A stretch of DNA of 64,000 nt, taken from Modicisalibacter ilicicola DSM 19980. GTDB taxonomy: Bacteria > Pseudomonadota > Gammaproteobacteria > Pseudomonadales > Halomonadaceae. The position numbers and the translations under genes are program-made. Where the stretch lies: contig NZ_FQUJ01000012.1 of NCBI RefSeq assembly GCF_900128925.1, positions 62,001-126,000 of the forward strand, given 5' to 3'. A model generated the notes under the pieces. That model saw only the letters and a list, made by a program, of their open reading frames with translations. It had not been told where the DNA came from and did not search any database. Positions 56,201 through 64,000 of this stretch are shown here, piece after piece (within the stretch, counting starts at the first letter, position 1; each line of letters begins with the position of its first letter).

Positions 56201-57193
56201 TCAGGCCTTCGACATGACTGCCTTGCTCGAGACGCGCGAGCCCAGTTCGAGCTTGTGAATTGAAGCCGGGAGCGTCTCGACCGGGGCATCGGCAGGCTCG
56301 ATGAGGGGAGAAAAAGACAGACTCTGTGCAACTCCCTGCACGAGGATGGCGACCTTGTGAAACTCCCCTTTGCGCAACAGCTTGAAGAGCAGGCGAACGT
56401 CCTCGTAGACCTCGAATATGAACCGTCTATAATGTCTCTGGTACTTGCGTGCAATAAACAGCTTGTTGCGTATGAAATGTCGATGGTACTTCAAGCGCTC
56501 GGGATTCATCTCGGAGAGCAGTTCGATGGGGCCACTCTCCTGGCGCAGGTGCAATACCTTGCTCGCCCCGACCAGGAACCCGGGCCTATCTTGAGTGACC
56601 CTCAAGGTGTATTCCGTATCTTCACCCCAGATAAACATCGGAGCAAGGGGCAAGCCGTATTCCGCCAGCGTCGAACGGGGCACCAGTATGGAAACAAAGG
56701 TTGCACGCCGAACCGGAACGATGCCGTGCTCGAGGAGTTCCGGCCAGCCTGGATAACCGATCCTGTTGCGATACGGACTCAATGCAGGCGTATTGGTTGC
56801 GTCACCCTTTTCCGTAAACGCTGAAGAAAGGAGAAATGGGGGCTCGATACCTTGCCGTCTCAAGCGCTCATCGGCGTCCAGTAAATGCTTCAATGCACCA
56901 ACTTCGGGAATGACATCATCGTCCATGACCCAAACAAGGTCGGCGCCACTTTGATACGCCAGACGGAATCCCGCATTGAACCCCCCCGAGGCACCGATAT
57001 TACGAGATAGCACATAAACATCGAGGTCTGGATAGCCGGCTTGCATCAGCAGTTGCTGAGTTTCATCCTGGCTGGCATTGTCGATAACAATGACGCCATC
57101 ACAGGGGCGCGTCTGAGAGTAGACAGCGTCAAGGCAACGTTTCAGTAAATCCTTTCGGCTATACGTCAGGATCACGGCAAATATCTTGTACAT
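56201..57193 (-). CDS. Glycosyltransferase family 2 protein (rhamnosyl/galactofuranosyl-like)
   Basis: The 330-aa cytoplasmic or membrane-associated enzyme opens FAVILTYSRKDLLKRCLDA, has VIDNASQDET (nucleotide-binding) and WVMDDDVIPE (metal-binding DDD). GEDTEYTLRV lies near the catalytic end. The pattern resembles GT2 rhamnosyl- and galactofuranosyltransferases such as GlfT-type proteins. The ATG at 57193 follows AGGG by 8 nt; an ATG at 57217 is possible. It lies 62 nt downstream of another GT2 gene on the same strand. Confidence 0.85.
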   Translation of the reverse strand: MYKIFAVILTYSRKDLLKRCLDAVYSQTRPCDGVIVIDNASQDETQQLLMQAGYPDLDVYVLSRNIGASGGFNAGFRLAYQSGADLVWVMDDDVIPEVGALKHLLDADERLRRQGIEPPFLLSSAFTEKGDATNTPALSPYRNRIGYPGWPELLEHGIVPVRRATFVSILVPRSTLAEYGLPLAPMFIWGEDTEYTLRVTQDRPGFLVGASKVLHLRQESGPIELLSEMNPERLKYHRHFIRNKLFIARKYQRHYRRFIFEVYEDVRLLFKLLRKGEFHKVAILVQGVAQSLSFSPLIEPADAPVETLPASIHKLELGSRVSSKAVMSKA

Positions 57194-57255
57194 ATGCAAG
57201 CCCTGTTCGCGGAACATCAACTTACGCTGAGTTTTACAAGATAGCACCAACACTG

Positions 57256-58119
57256 CTAGCGAACCTTCTTCTTGTTCAACAGGAGAATCTTGTACAACTC
57301 CACGACTTGTATCTTGTTTACAACAAAAAGTATTCTTATGGCTTTTTTCTTGTCATGCCAAGAAAACCCCTTCGAGAATAATATCTTGTAAAAACGAACA
57401 ACAGGGGGAAGCAAAGTGATCAATATGGCTTTCGCATCTTTCAACTTGGTAACCCCTATACGCCCTCCCACTCTCCTCTTTGCCTTGTTGGCAATCAAGG
57501 GCATGCAATTTCGAGCCGGATGATAAACTATCAGGCAAGGAAAAAAACCAAACCTGAATCCTTGCTTATCAGCACGTTCACAAAACTCATGATCGCTCCC
57601 GGAAAAGCGGGAATCATTAAAACCTCGAAGGTCGGCAAATACCGATTTCTTTATTATTAAATTGGCTGTAACCGATTTTCCTTTCTTGGCATAGGCGCGT
57701 TGATTGATACCAAGAATCATATCGTATATCTCGAAGGCGTTGGGCTTCATATGGCATTCGGCAAACAATACGACATCGCCAGCAACAAGATCTATGTCCG
57801 GATTTTCCCCGATTATATTTTTTGCATTAACCAGCCAATTATCATCAAAAATACAATCGGCATCCACAAACGCCAGATATTCTCCTCTCGCCTCTTGAGC
57901 CCCTTTGTTTCTGGCAGCGTAAGCCCCTTCTTTTTCACACTTGACGACTTTCACCAAGCAATCGCTTCCCGGCGACATTCCGATCGACGCACCGGGGTCA
58001 TTGTCAACGATAATAAATTCAAAAGAGGTATCTCCATGATTTCTTCCGACCATGGAGCCAATGCATTTTTCTAGATTTTCCAGATCATTGTAAACTGGAA
58101 CAATAATTGACAATAGCAT
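57256..58119 (-). CDS. Glycosyltransferase family 2 protein
   Basis: The 287-aa GT-A fold enzyme starts LSIIVPVYNDLENL, has EFIIVDNDPG, KEGAYAARNKGAQEARGEYLAFVDADC (DxD) and a C-terminal Lys-rich tail of about 60 residues. Donor and acceptor cannot be told. It is AT-rich, like all minus-strand genes from here to the window end. The start ATG at 58119 is preceded by an A/T-rich leader without a strong ribosome site. Confidence 0.85.
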   Translation of the reverse strand: MLLSIIVPVYNDLENLEKCIGSMVGRNHGDTSFEFIIVDNDPGASIGMSPGSDCLVKVVKCEKEGAYAARNKGAQEARGEYLAFVDADCIFDDNWLVNAKNIIGENPDIDLVAGDVVLFAECHMKPNAFEIYDMILGINQRAYAKKGKSVTANLIIKKSVFADLRGFNDSRFSGSDHEFCERADKQGFRFGFFPCLIVYHPARNCMPLIANKAKRRVGGRIGVTKLKDAKAILITLLPPVVRFYKILFSKGFSWHDKKKAIRILFVVNKIQVVELYKILLLNKKKVR

Positions 58120-58315
58120 ATTTTAATTCTTTTTCTGCACGATAACGGAGCTTGCCAAGCATCAACTAAAAAAATTCATCCATCGACCATAAACGGCGGA
58201 TGCAGTTTCTGAGTGCAACACTGACATTAAGCGAAGCTCCTGGCTCTAATCCCTTTCGTTTGGTATGGCGGCCTCCTGCCTGTATTGAGTCGAATATGAA
58301 ACTCAACGCTCAAAC

Positions 58316-59287
58316 TCAATTTTCGTCAATCGAAATCTTCTCGACCAAGTCATCTCCAAAAAGCTGCTTGAAATACTTCACCGTATGCCATAACCCTTCC
58401 TCCAAGGCAATCGAGGGCTCCCATGACAGCTTACGCTTGGCCAGTGTGATATCGGGACGGCGCTGCCGGGGGTCGTCATGAGGCAAAGGTAAAAACGTCA
58501 ACTTGCTGCGACTACCTGTCAGTCGAATGACCTTCTCGGCCAATTCACGCATGGTAAATTCACCGCAGTTTCCCAAATTGATGGGGCCTTCATACGTATC
58601 GGAATTCATCAGACGTATCAAGCCTTCCACCAAGTCTTCTACGAAACAAAAGCTCCGGGTCTGACTGCCATCACCATAGATGGTGATATCCTTGTTCTGT
58701 AGCGCTTGAACGATGAAGTTACTGACGACCCTACCATCGTGGGGGTTCATCCGAGGCCCGTATGTATTGAAGATACGGGCTATTCTGATATCGACGGCAT
58801 GTTGGCGATGATAATCGGAAAATAATGTCTCGGCGCATCGCTTGCCTTCATCATAACAGCTTCTGATACCGATTGGATTTACCTTTCCCCAATAAGACTC
58901 CGGTTGCGGATGAACTTCCGGATCACCATAGACTTCACTTGTAGAGGCCTGTAGAATTCTCGCCTTGGTTCGCTTGGCAAGCCCCAGCATATTAATTGCG
59001 CCATGAACACTGGTTTTCGTGGTCTGGACTGGATCGAACTGATAATGCACCGGACTCGCGGGACAAGCCAAGTTGTATATCTGATCCACTTCTACGAATA
59101 ATGGGAAAGTAATATCGTGACGCATCAGCTCGAAATACGGATTATTCATCAAATGCGCAATGTTTTCCTTCCCCCCGGTAAAAAAGTTATCGACACAAAG
59201 CACGTCGTCGCCTTGCTTCAGAAGACGTTCACATAGATGCGAGCCCAAGAACCCTGCGCCCCCGGTTACCAAAATCCTTTTTTTCAT
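58316..59287 (-). CDS. UDP-glucuronate decarboxylase (UDP-xylose synthase)
   Basis: This extended SDR (323 aa) makes UDP-xylose from UDP-glucuronic acid. It has [35 protein letters not shown] (the UXS signature), [18 protein letters not shown] and YxxxK as [26 protein letters not shown] follows. No UDP-glucose dehydrogenase of the Ugd type is in the window, so UDP-glucuronate must come from elsewhere. AGGAGGCGACAT lies just before the start. Confidence 0.92.
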   Translation of the reverse strand: MKKRILVTGGAGFLGSHLCERLLKQGDDVLCVDNFFTGGKENIAHLMNNPYFELMRHDITFPLFVEVDQIYNLACPASPVHYQFDPVQTTKTSVHGAINMLGLAKRTKARILQASTSEVYGDPEVHPQPESYWGKVNPIGIRSCYDEGKRCAETLFSDYHRQHAVDIRIARIFNTYGPRMNPHDGRVVSNFIVQALQNKDITIYGDGSQTRSFCFVEDLVEGLIRLMNSDTYEGPINLGNCGEFTMRELAEKVIRLTGSRSKLTFLPLPHDDPRQRRPDITLAKRKLSWEPSIALEEGLWHTVKYFKQLFGDDLVEKISIDEN

Positions 59288-59487
59288 GTCGCCTCCTGAC
59301 AGACGCCTTTTTAAGGTCAGCTTTAAAAATAAAGATGGAACTTACGAAACAATAAGTTCCACATGTGTTTTCCAGCCGTCTAGATACACAAATAAAATAT
59401 CGCCTCGGCCTTTTGTTATTAAAACTTTTATATATTCATTCCACAGCGATTTGGAATAAAAAGATTTGAAAAGCAGAGCACTCGTAT

Positions 59488-60507
59488 CTAAAGCTGAACT
59501 CGCTCATGGAACTTCACCTTGCTTTTCTTTCGAAGCTGTTGTTCAGCTATCTCATGCATGTTCAAAGAACACATATCGTATGCATTTCTTAATTCACCAT
59601 GATATTCAAGTATATCTCTCAAGAAATCCAAATTCTTATTTATATTTACACCAAGATTATGTGGATGAAACCAGAGATGGAATATTTCCCCATTTAACGC
59701 TGCGTGTTTCATGCTTTTTTTTATTCTATTAAGCCTAAAGGGCTCCATGAACCACAGCTTATTACTTACCGGCCTTAAAAATCTACTGGAAGGAATATTC
59801 AAGGGCACGCTGGGATCTTTGGAATCCGAAAGTTTGTATGTGTTGTGCCCGGTCAAGTTAAAATATGCATCCAGCAGCCTTGCTGCTCTTTTCGAGCGTT
59901 TTTTGAATTCCCTATTATTGTCTGCCGTGTACAACCAGCTGATTTCATTACCACGATATGAGCTTATTCCTTCCTTAGGCAATACATTTAGGTAATCTTT
60001 GTTGAATTGATTTCTTGGAAAGACCAGGCTGCGAGGGATGACATTAAACTTCGAAGCAATACGAATTGCTGAAGCGATATCTGACTGGAACTCATATCGA
60101 GACTGACCTTTTTCTAGGCAGTAATAGTGTGAAAAGGTATGAGTTGCTATTTCTTGTCCGTTCTGCTTACTGATGAGTTCAATTAGACCCGGAGCAAAAT
60201 GCAAATTGCTTTCAATATCTTTTATTTCAAACAGGTAATCGTAAGGTGACAAATGACCATTTTTATAAGATGGTAGTTTATCAGGAATATACTTGACCGC
60301 TCCTGCTACATTATCAGCAAAAACCAAACCTACGGTAGCCCAGGTAGCATGAATATTATACTTATTAAACAAGTCGAGTATCTTGGGAACGACCTCCCAG
60401 ACTCCTAGAATGTTTTCACGGTACTCATCAGCCGATCTTTTATCTCTAACACCCCAATAGAGTTCAAAATCCAAGGATATGACCAAGACCCCACGTTTGT
60501 TTTGCAT
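59488..60507 (-). CDS. Polysaccharide deacetylase family protein
   Basis: The 339-aa protein has a NodB-type barrel start with LVISLDFELYWGVRD (catalytic/metal Asp), THTFSHYY with metal-binding histidines, and RSLVFPRNQFN. The C-terminal part (HLWFHPHNLG) adds the last histidine pair. No signal peptide is seen, so it may act in the cytoplasm on a precursor, as in some O-antigen loci. Such enzymes remove N-acetyl groups from polysaccharides. It is flanked by AT-rich gaps of 200 and 172 nt without other genes. Confidence 0.83.
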   Translation of the reverse strand: MQNKRGVLVISLDFELYWGVRDKRSADEYRENILGVWEVVPKILDLFNKYNIHATWATVGLVFADNVAGAVKYIPDKLPSYKNGHLSPYDYLFEIKDIESNLHFAPGLIELISKQNGQEIATHTFSHYYCLEKGQSRYEFQSDIASAIRIASKFNVIPRSLVFPRNQFNKDYLNVLPKEGISSYRGNEISWLYTADNNREFKKRSKRAARLLDAYFNLTGHNTYKLSDSKDPSVPLNIPSSRFLRPVSNKLWFMEPFRLNRIKKSMKHAALNGEIFHLWFHPHNLGVNINKNLDFLRDILEYHGELRNAYDMCSLNMHEIAEQQLRKKSKVKFHERVQL

Positions 60508-60679
60508 ACATGAAACCTATTATAATTTATTAAAAAAGGCAGATCTTCTCTATGCATGAATATTTGAAAAAGAAATCATCTTGGCACTTTTTTATAATTT
60601 ATTTTTTGCTGATTAAATTTTGTGAAAAAATAGCAACTGTCAAATGCATGAAAATTATTTATTTAATAACTAACTTAGC

Positions 60680-61567
60680 TCATAAACAACTTTGAACATA
60701 GGCTTGAGGTTGTAACCCATCGAATACTCTATCGAAAATTGATTGAGCCTGATCGATCGAGAACTGACCACTCATGACTCCTGGCCAGCCTGGAGCTTGC
60801 TCACGCCTTGCCACACTAAACCTACTTGGCCTGACTACTATCGGCGCCCTTGAATATCCTCCAGCAGCTAAAGCAGATATTCTGTGCTGCCCTGCGCCGA
60901 TAAGCACGGCATAGTCATTTCCTCTGAATAGCAACTTCCCTGTAATGTCGCCATCTTTCTGACCACTCCGAATATAGCCATGGGTCATAATCGAATCTGC
61001 AATAGCGGTTAGTCTCTTGAATTCCATCTCTCCTCTTTCGTATGATATTGGGCCTATGAAACTCCATTCGCTTTTATTCGACTCAATACCATTGGCGGCA
61101 CCTTCTTCACGCATTACACGAATCTTGCGCAACTCTTCCTGCTTTGAAATGACACCCCCCCAGGGCTCAATGGCTTGCAGGGGCGAATAGCCAAATGATT
61201 CGTGCCTATTCTTTTCGGTTATGCCTAAATAGTCTGCGGTAGTTGATGGCTGAAAACACTCATAGTAACGTTGCAATGAAGAACCATGGTATGAGGTCGT
61301 CTTACCGTCCAGATACTCCCGTATGGTCCTTATAAAAGGATGGGGAGAATTCTCATCACAGGAAAAGGCCAGCATTCCCATTCCACGACATGCACTCAAT
61401 GGTACATCGATGAGTACAGGGAAGTCATTGGTTCGCTCGAGCACTTCCATGACTGGAATCGACAGACCAGAAAAATCTACTGGGCTTAAATTGGCTTTTT
61501 TTTCGAAGCCTGCAGAACTCAGCTTTTTTACTATTCTTTGCTTTATCGAGTCTTTTAAATTATTCAA
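60680..61567 (-). CDS. ParB/Srx-like fold protein of unknown function in the glycan locus
   Basis: The 295-aa product is not a known glycan enzyme. Residues 218-236 carry DYAVLIGAGQHRISALAAG, which matches the GxGxHR motif of the ParB/sulfiredoxin-like nucleotide-binding fold (G224-A-G-Q-H-R229). The upstream part contains a WGG segment and PLQAIEPWGG. ParB-like fold proteins can bind nucleotides or act as kinases or nucleases. Its place between a deacetylase and a glycosyltransferase suggests a role tied to sugar or lipid modification; this is inference only. Confidence 0.65.
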   Translation of the reverse strand: MNNLKDSIKQRIVKKLSSAGFEKKANLSPVDFSGLSIPVMEVLERTNDFPVLIDVPLSACRGMGMLAFSCDENSPHPFIRTIREYLDGKTTSYHGSSLQRYYECFQPSTTADYLGITEKNRHESFGYSPLQAIEPWGGVISKQEELRKIRVMREEGAANGIESNKSEWSFIGPISYERGEMEFKRLTAIADSIMTHGYIRSGQKDGDITGKLLFRGNDYAVLIGAGQHRISALAAGGYSRAPIVVRPSRFSVARREQAPGWPGVMSGQFSIDQAQSIFDRVFDGLQPQAYVQSCL

Positions 61568-61629
61568 TAGACCACCTTTGAATAAACAGCCTACATTAAA
61601 ACAGGGAGAAGAGAGATATCGTTTAAAGC

Positions 61630-62643
61630 CTAGCTTGACACCCTTCTATCCAGAATGTGACGGCCGTATATATATACTTTCCTGGCAATCCTTTTTACTC
61701 GGTTGTTTTTTTCATCGGTATTAAACGTGTTTACCAATGTATATATCGCTTCAGGTCTTCTGTCAGCGAGGCGCGCGAGTGAATCTTTCAAATCCTCATG
61801 GTAAGGCTCCAGGGATCTTAAATCTTCAACCTGATAGTCGATATTGCGCATCTGGCTCGAGAATAAATGATCTACATGATTGAACTGATCTGAAGTGAAA
61901 TTCGTGTAGATATCCAGGCAACTTACATAGGCCTTCAACATTCTTGAAAAATTCTTGCCATAATCTTCGCGGCGGGAAGCGCTGTCACTTCGCATCAAAT
62001 AATAATAGAGTTTTTCATTTATCGTCTGCACGACTTTTGCTTCCGAAAAACATCCGACATTGACGATATAGTCTTCGGATGCGTCGACTTTTCTCTCCAG
62101 CGAAACAGTTCCGTATTTTTTTATCAATCTGGATCGATAAATCTTGTTCCACAAGACACCTGAACCGAATCTACGCTGACAAAACTCACTTAAAATTTCT
62201 TGATCGTATGTTATTTTTTTTGAAAACCTGACTTTGGAACCCATGAAGGCTCCATTTTCAGAAACTTTATCGGCACCGCAAACGACAATGTCTGCATTGT
62301 GGTCGATTGCATTGTTCAGCAATCTTTCGTACATATTGGGTGCCACCCAGTCATCACTATCGACAAAACCGATATAATCGCCACTGGCCACTCGCAGGCC
62401 CTCTGCCCGTGCGGCATGTACACCCACGTTTTTTTCCAGATTCAAAATCTTGAAACGCTCATCTTCCTTCGAATACGTCTCGAGTATTGCAGCAGTATTA
62501 TCGGTTGACCGATCGTTGACGACGATGACTTCTACATTTTCATGTGATTGGCAACGAATTGAATCAAGACACTTTTTTATGTAATTTTCAACATTGAAAG
62601 CCGGGACAATCACGGAAACGAGATAATTGTATTTTTCTTGCAT
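61630..62643 (-). CDS. Glycosyltransferase family 2 protein
   Basis: The 337-aa enzyme has VSVIVPAFNVENYIKKCLDS, VIVVNDRSTDNT, GVHAARAEGLRVASGDYIGFVDSDDW (DxDD) and a long C-terminal helical part, as in WaaE/KfoC-like capsule or O-antigen transferases. The ATG at 62643 follows AGGGTG by 7-8 nt; an ATG at 62661 is possible. It lies between the ParB-like gene and another transferase gene on the same strand. Confidence 0.87.
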   Translation of the reverse strand: MQEKYNYLVSVIVPAFNVENYIKKCLDSIRCQSHENVEVIVVNDRSTDNTAAILETYSKEDERFKILNLEKNVGVHAARAEGLRVASGDYIGFVDSDDWVAPNMYERLLNNAIDHNADIVVCGADKVSENGAFMGSKVRFSKKITYDQEILSEFCQRRFGSGVLWNKIYRSRLIKKYGTVSLERKVDASEDYIVNVGCFSEAKVVQTINEKLYYYLMRSDSASRREDYGKNFSRMLKAYVSCLDIYTNFTSDQFNHVDHLFSSQMRNIDYQVEDLRSLEPYHEDLKDSLARLADRRPEAIYTLVNTFNTDEKNNRVKRIARKVYIYGRHILDRRVSS

Positions 62644-62701
62644 AAGAAAACACCCTAACATGGAAGTCGAGAAACACGTTATGAAAAGGCAAGCTATATT
62701 T

Positions 62702-63529
62702 TTATAAAGTCATTTTTTTTAAGTTAAGGTATTTTATGATATCTTTCCAGGCATTATCGTTTCCCGACAACCCCCCACCAAGATAACCAAAGATTCGACC
62801 ATATAATTCATAAACCAGCTTCTTGACGAAAGGGCTTCCACGCACAGAAAATACATTGCTATTTTCGAGTCCCTTATTGTGAACGAGGTTGATATTACCC
62901 TCTTCAATTTTCCTGTTTACATGAACACCAACATTCAACTTTAAACTTGCCACACGAAACCAAAGATCATCATTGACCTGGGCGATGTCAAGGAAGCGCC
63001 TATCATTGATAAAACTTTCATCAATTAGATTTTTTCTGTAAGCAATACCGGCACATCCAATAGGCAATAGCCAGAACCCCGATCGAGATTTTTTTATTCT
63101 TCGCCAGTTATAATAACTTTGATATTTACCAAAAAAGTTCTTTTTGATGCTTTTGGCTCTTCCACATACAATCTCAGAGGGGTGTTCCCTGGCAGTTTCG
63201 ACCATTCTCTTTAGCCAATCGGGATGATACAGAACATCATCGTCTATGGTTATGATCAAGTCAGATTCTTCTGCTTCGCTTAAAATAGGAAGCAACTTCC
63301 GATAAGAGCCTATGTTTTCTACGAAATTGACAGTAGCATCTTCATCTTCCAGCCATGAGGGTAGCTTTTTTATTCCCTTGTCTCTTAAATATGGTTCTCT
63401 CGATATATTTATATAGAACCTATCTGGCTTGAATGTCTGCCTGGAAATGGATTTAACTGCATAGAAAAGTAGCTCGAGCCTGTCATGAGTCGATGTGCAA
63501 CTCACGATCACTCTTCCTTGCTTTGGCAT
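62702..63529 (-). CDS. Putative glycosyltransferase (GT-A like)
   Basis: The 275-aa product opens RVIVSCTSTHDRLELLFYAVKSI and contains DLIITIDDDVLYHPDWLKRMVE, a DDD metal motif at about residues 97-99 followed by the acceptor region. Many such proteins are annotated as glycosyltransferases of capsule loci. No donor can be named. It lies 42 nt downstream of the ABC transporter gene on the same strand. Confidence 0.75.
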   Translation of the reverse strand: MPKQGRVIVSCTSTHDRLELLFYAVKSISRQTFKPDRFYINISREPYLRDKGIKKLPSWLEDEDATVNFVENIGSYRKLLPILSEAEESDLIITIDDDVLYHPDWLKRMVETAREHPSEIVCGRAKSIKKNFFGKYQSYYNWRRIKKSRSGFWLLPIGCAGIAYRKNLIDESFINDRRFLDIAQVNDDLWFRVASLKLNVGVHVNRKIEEGNINLVHNKGLENSNVFSVRGSPFVKKLVYELYGRIFGYLGGGLSGNDNAWKDIIKYLNLKKMTL

Positions 63530-63571
63530 GATTCCCTCTTATCATCAAGTCGGTAGCCAGAAAAAAACATG

Positions 63572-64000
63572 TCAAGCCCGTTGAGCCATTTTCTTGAAGA
63601 GATTGTTTCCAGCCACCAGCTCTTCGTAACTTCCTTGATCGACTACCTTTCCACCTTCCATCAAGAAGATCATATCGCACTGCTTTACCGTCGAGAGGCG
63701 ATGAGCAATCATGATGATCGTCTTGGAACCCGCAAAATCATGAATTGCATCCATGATCAGTTTTTCCGATATATTATCCAAGGCACTGGTTGCCTCATCG
63801 AGAATGAGTACGTCGGCTTCATGATACAGCGCTCGGGCGATGCCAATGCGCTGGCGCTGCCCCCCGGAAAGCTGGACACCGCGCTCACCGACTCGTGTCT
63901 CGAGGCCGTCGGGTAGCTGCCGGAGTAGTTCCTCAAGATGGGACAGCTCGACGGCCTTTTCCAGTTTTTTTTGGTCAATTTTTTCGTCGGGTATGCCAAA
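63572..64000 (-). CDS. ABC transporter ATP-binding part (MsbA-like exporter), 5' end outside window
   Basis: The visible 142 residues are the C-terminal nucleotide-binding domain: signature VQLSGGQRQRIGIARAL, Walker B and D-loop VLILDEATSALD, and the switch histidine in IMIAHRLSTV. The protein continues beyond the window at its N-terminal side, where a six-helix membrane domain is expected because the sequence matches fused exporters. It could flip a lipid-linked oligosaccharide or export a glycan. It is the most upstream gene seen on the minus strand of this cluster. Confidence 0.9.
   Translation of the reverse strand, partial: FGIPDEKIDQKKLEKAVELSHLEELLRQLPDGLETRVGERGVQLSGGQRQRIGIARALYHEADVLILDEATSALDNISEKLIMDAIHDFAGSKTIIMIAHRLSTVKQCDMIFLMEGGKVVDQGSYEELVAGNNLFKKMAQRA

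Overview
The window looks like a chromosomal segment of a halophilic gammaproteobacterium of the Halomonadaceae (Halomonas-like). The basis is the high GC of the core, the aroQ-accB-accC, prmA, dusB-fis and purH order, a pyrophosphate-dependent phosphofructokinase, Na+-coupled transport and Ktr-type K+ uptake genes, and Pseudomonas/Halomonas-style REP hairpins. This is inferred from gene content; no rRNA is present.

Region 1 (1-17.3 kb) is conserved housekeeping DNA: PPi-phosphofructokinase, a PP2C-kinase fusion whose key active-site residues look degenerate in both halves, inorganic pyrophosphatase, a DUF2333 protein, aroQ-accBC, prmA, dusB-fis, purH, a succinate-semialdehyde dehydrogenase, folE, a secreted protein of unknown function, srkA, a comF-type gene and tRNA-Leu(TAG). 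Region 2 (17.3-25.8 kb) follows the tRNA with a gene-poor AT-rich stretch. It then has a DUF1206 membrane protein, an Na+ symporter, ktrA-ktrB, a divergent argO-like/argP pair and cfa.

Region 3 (25.9-33.6 kb, minus strand) is the most striking. Four translationally coupled genes encode an SMC-like ATPase, a MukE-like subunit, a MukF/kleisin-like subunit and a TOPRIM nuclease. This is a Wadjet/MksBEFG-type anti-plasmid condensin with the SMC gene first. A membrane protein and a DUF99 protein lie directly upstream on the same strand.

Region 4 (33.6-47.1 kb) is accessory metabolism and regulation: an SDR and an alpha/beta hydrolase, a SARP/BTAD-TPR regulator divergent from an FAD oxidoreductase with 11-bp-spaced direct repeats between them, a DUF1326-DUF2182 pair, HxlR and GlxA-type regulators, a GFA protein, a hicAB toxin-antitoxin pair with a doubtful hicA start, a secreted glycerophosphodiesterase, and phhB with an aromatic aminotransferase. 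A 172-bp MITE-like element with TTAG target duplications sits exactly at the stop codon of the DUF2182 gene.

Region 5 (47.1-64 kb) is a surface-polysaccharide locus. One part makes nucleotide sugars: a 4-epimerase, a WbpM-type 4,6-dehydratase, a TviB/WbpO-type dehydrogenase, glucose-1-phosphate cytidylyltransferase with two uncharacterised oxidoreductases, an RmlC-like epimerase and a UDP-xylose synthase-like enzyme. An AT-rich minus-strand part holds four glycosyltransferases, a polysaccharide deacetylase, a ParB-like protein and an ABC exporter that runs off the window end.
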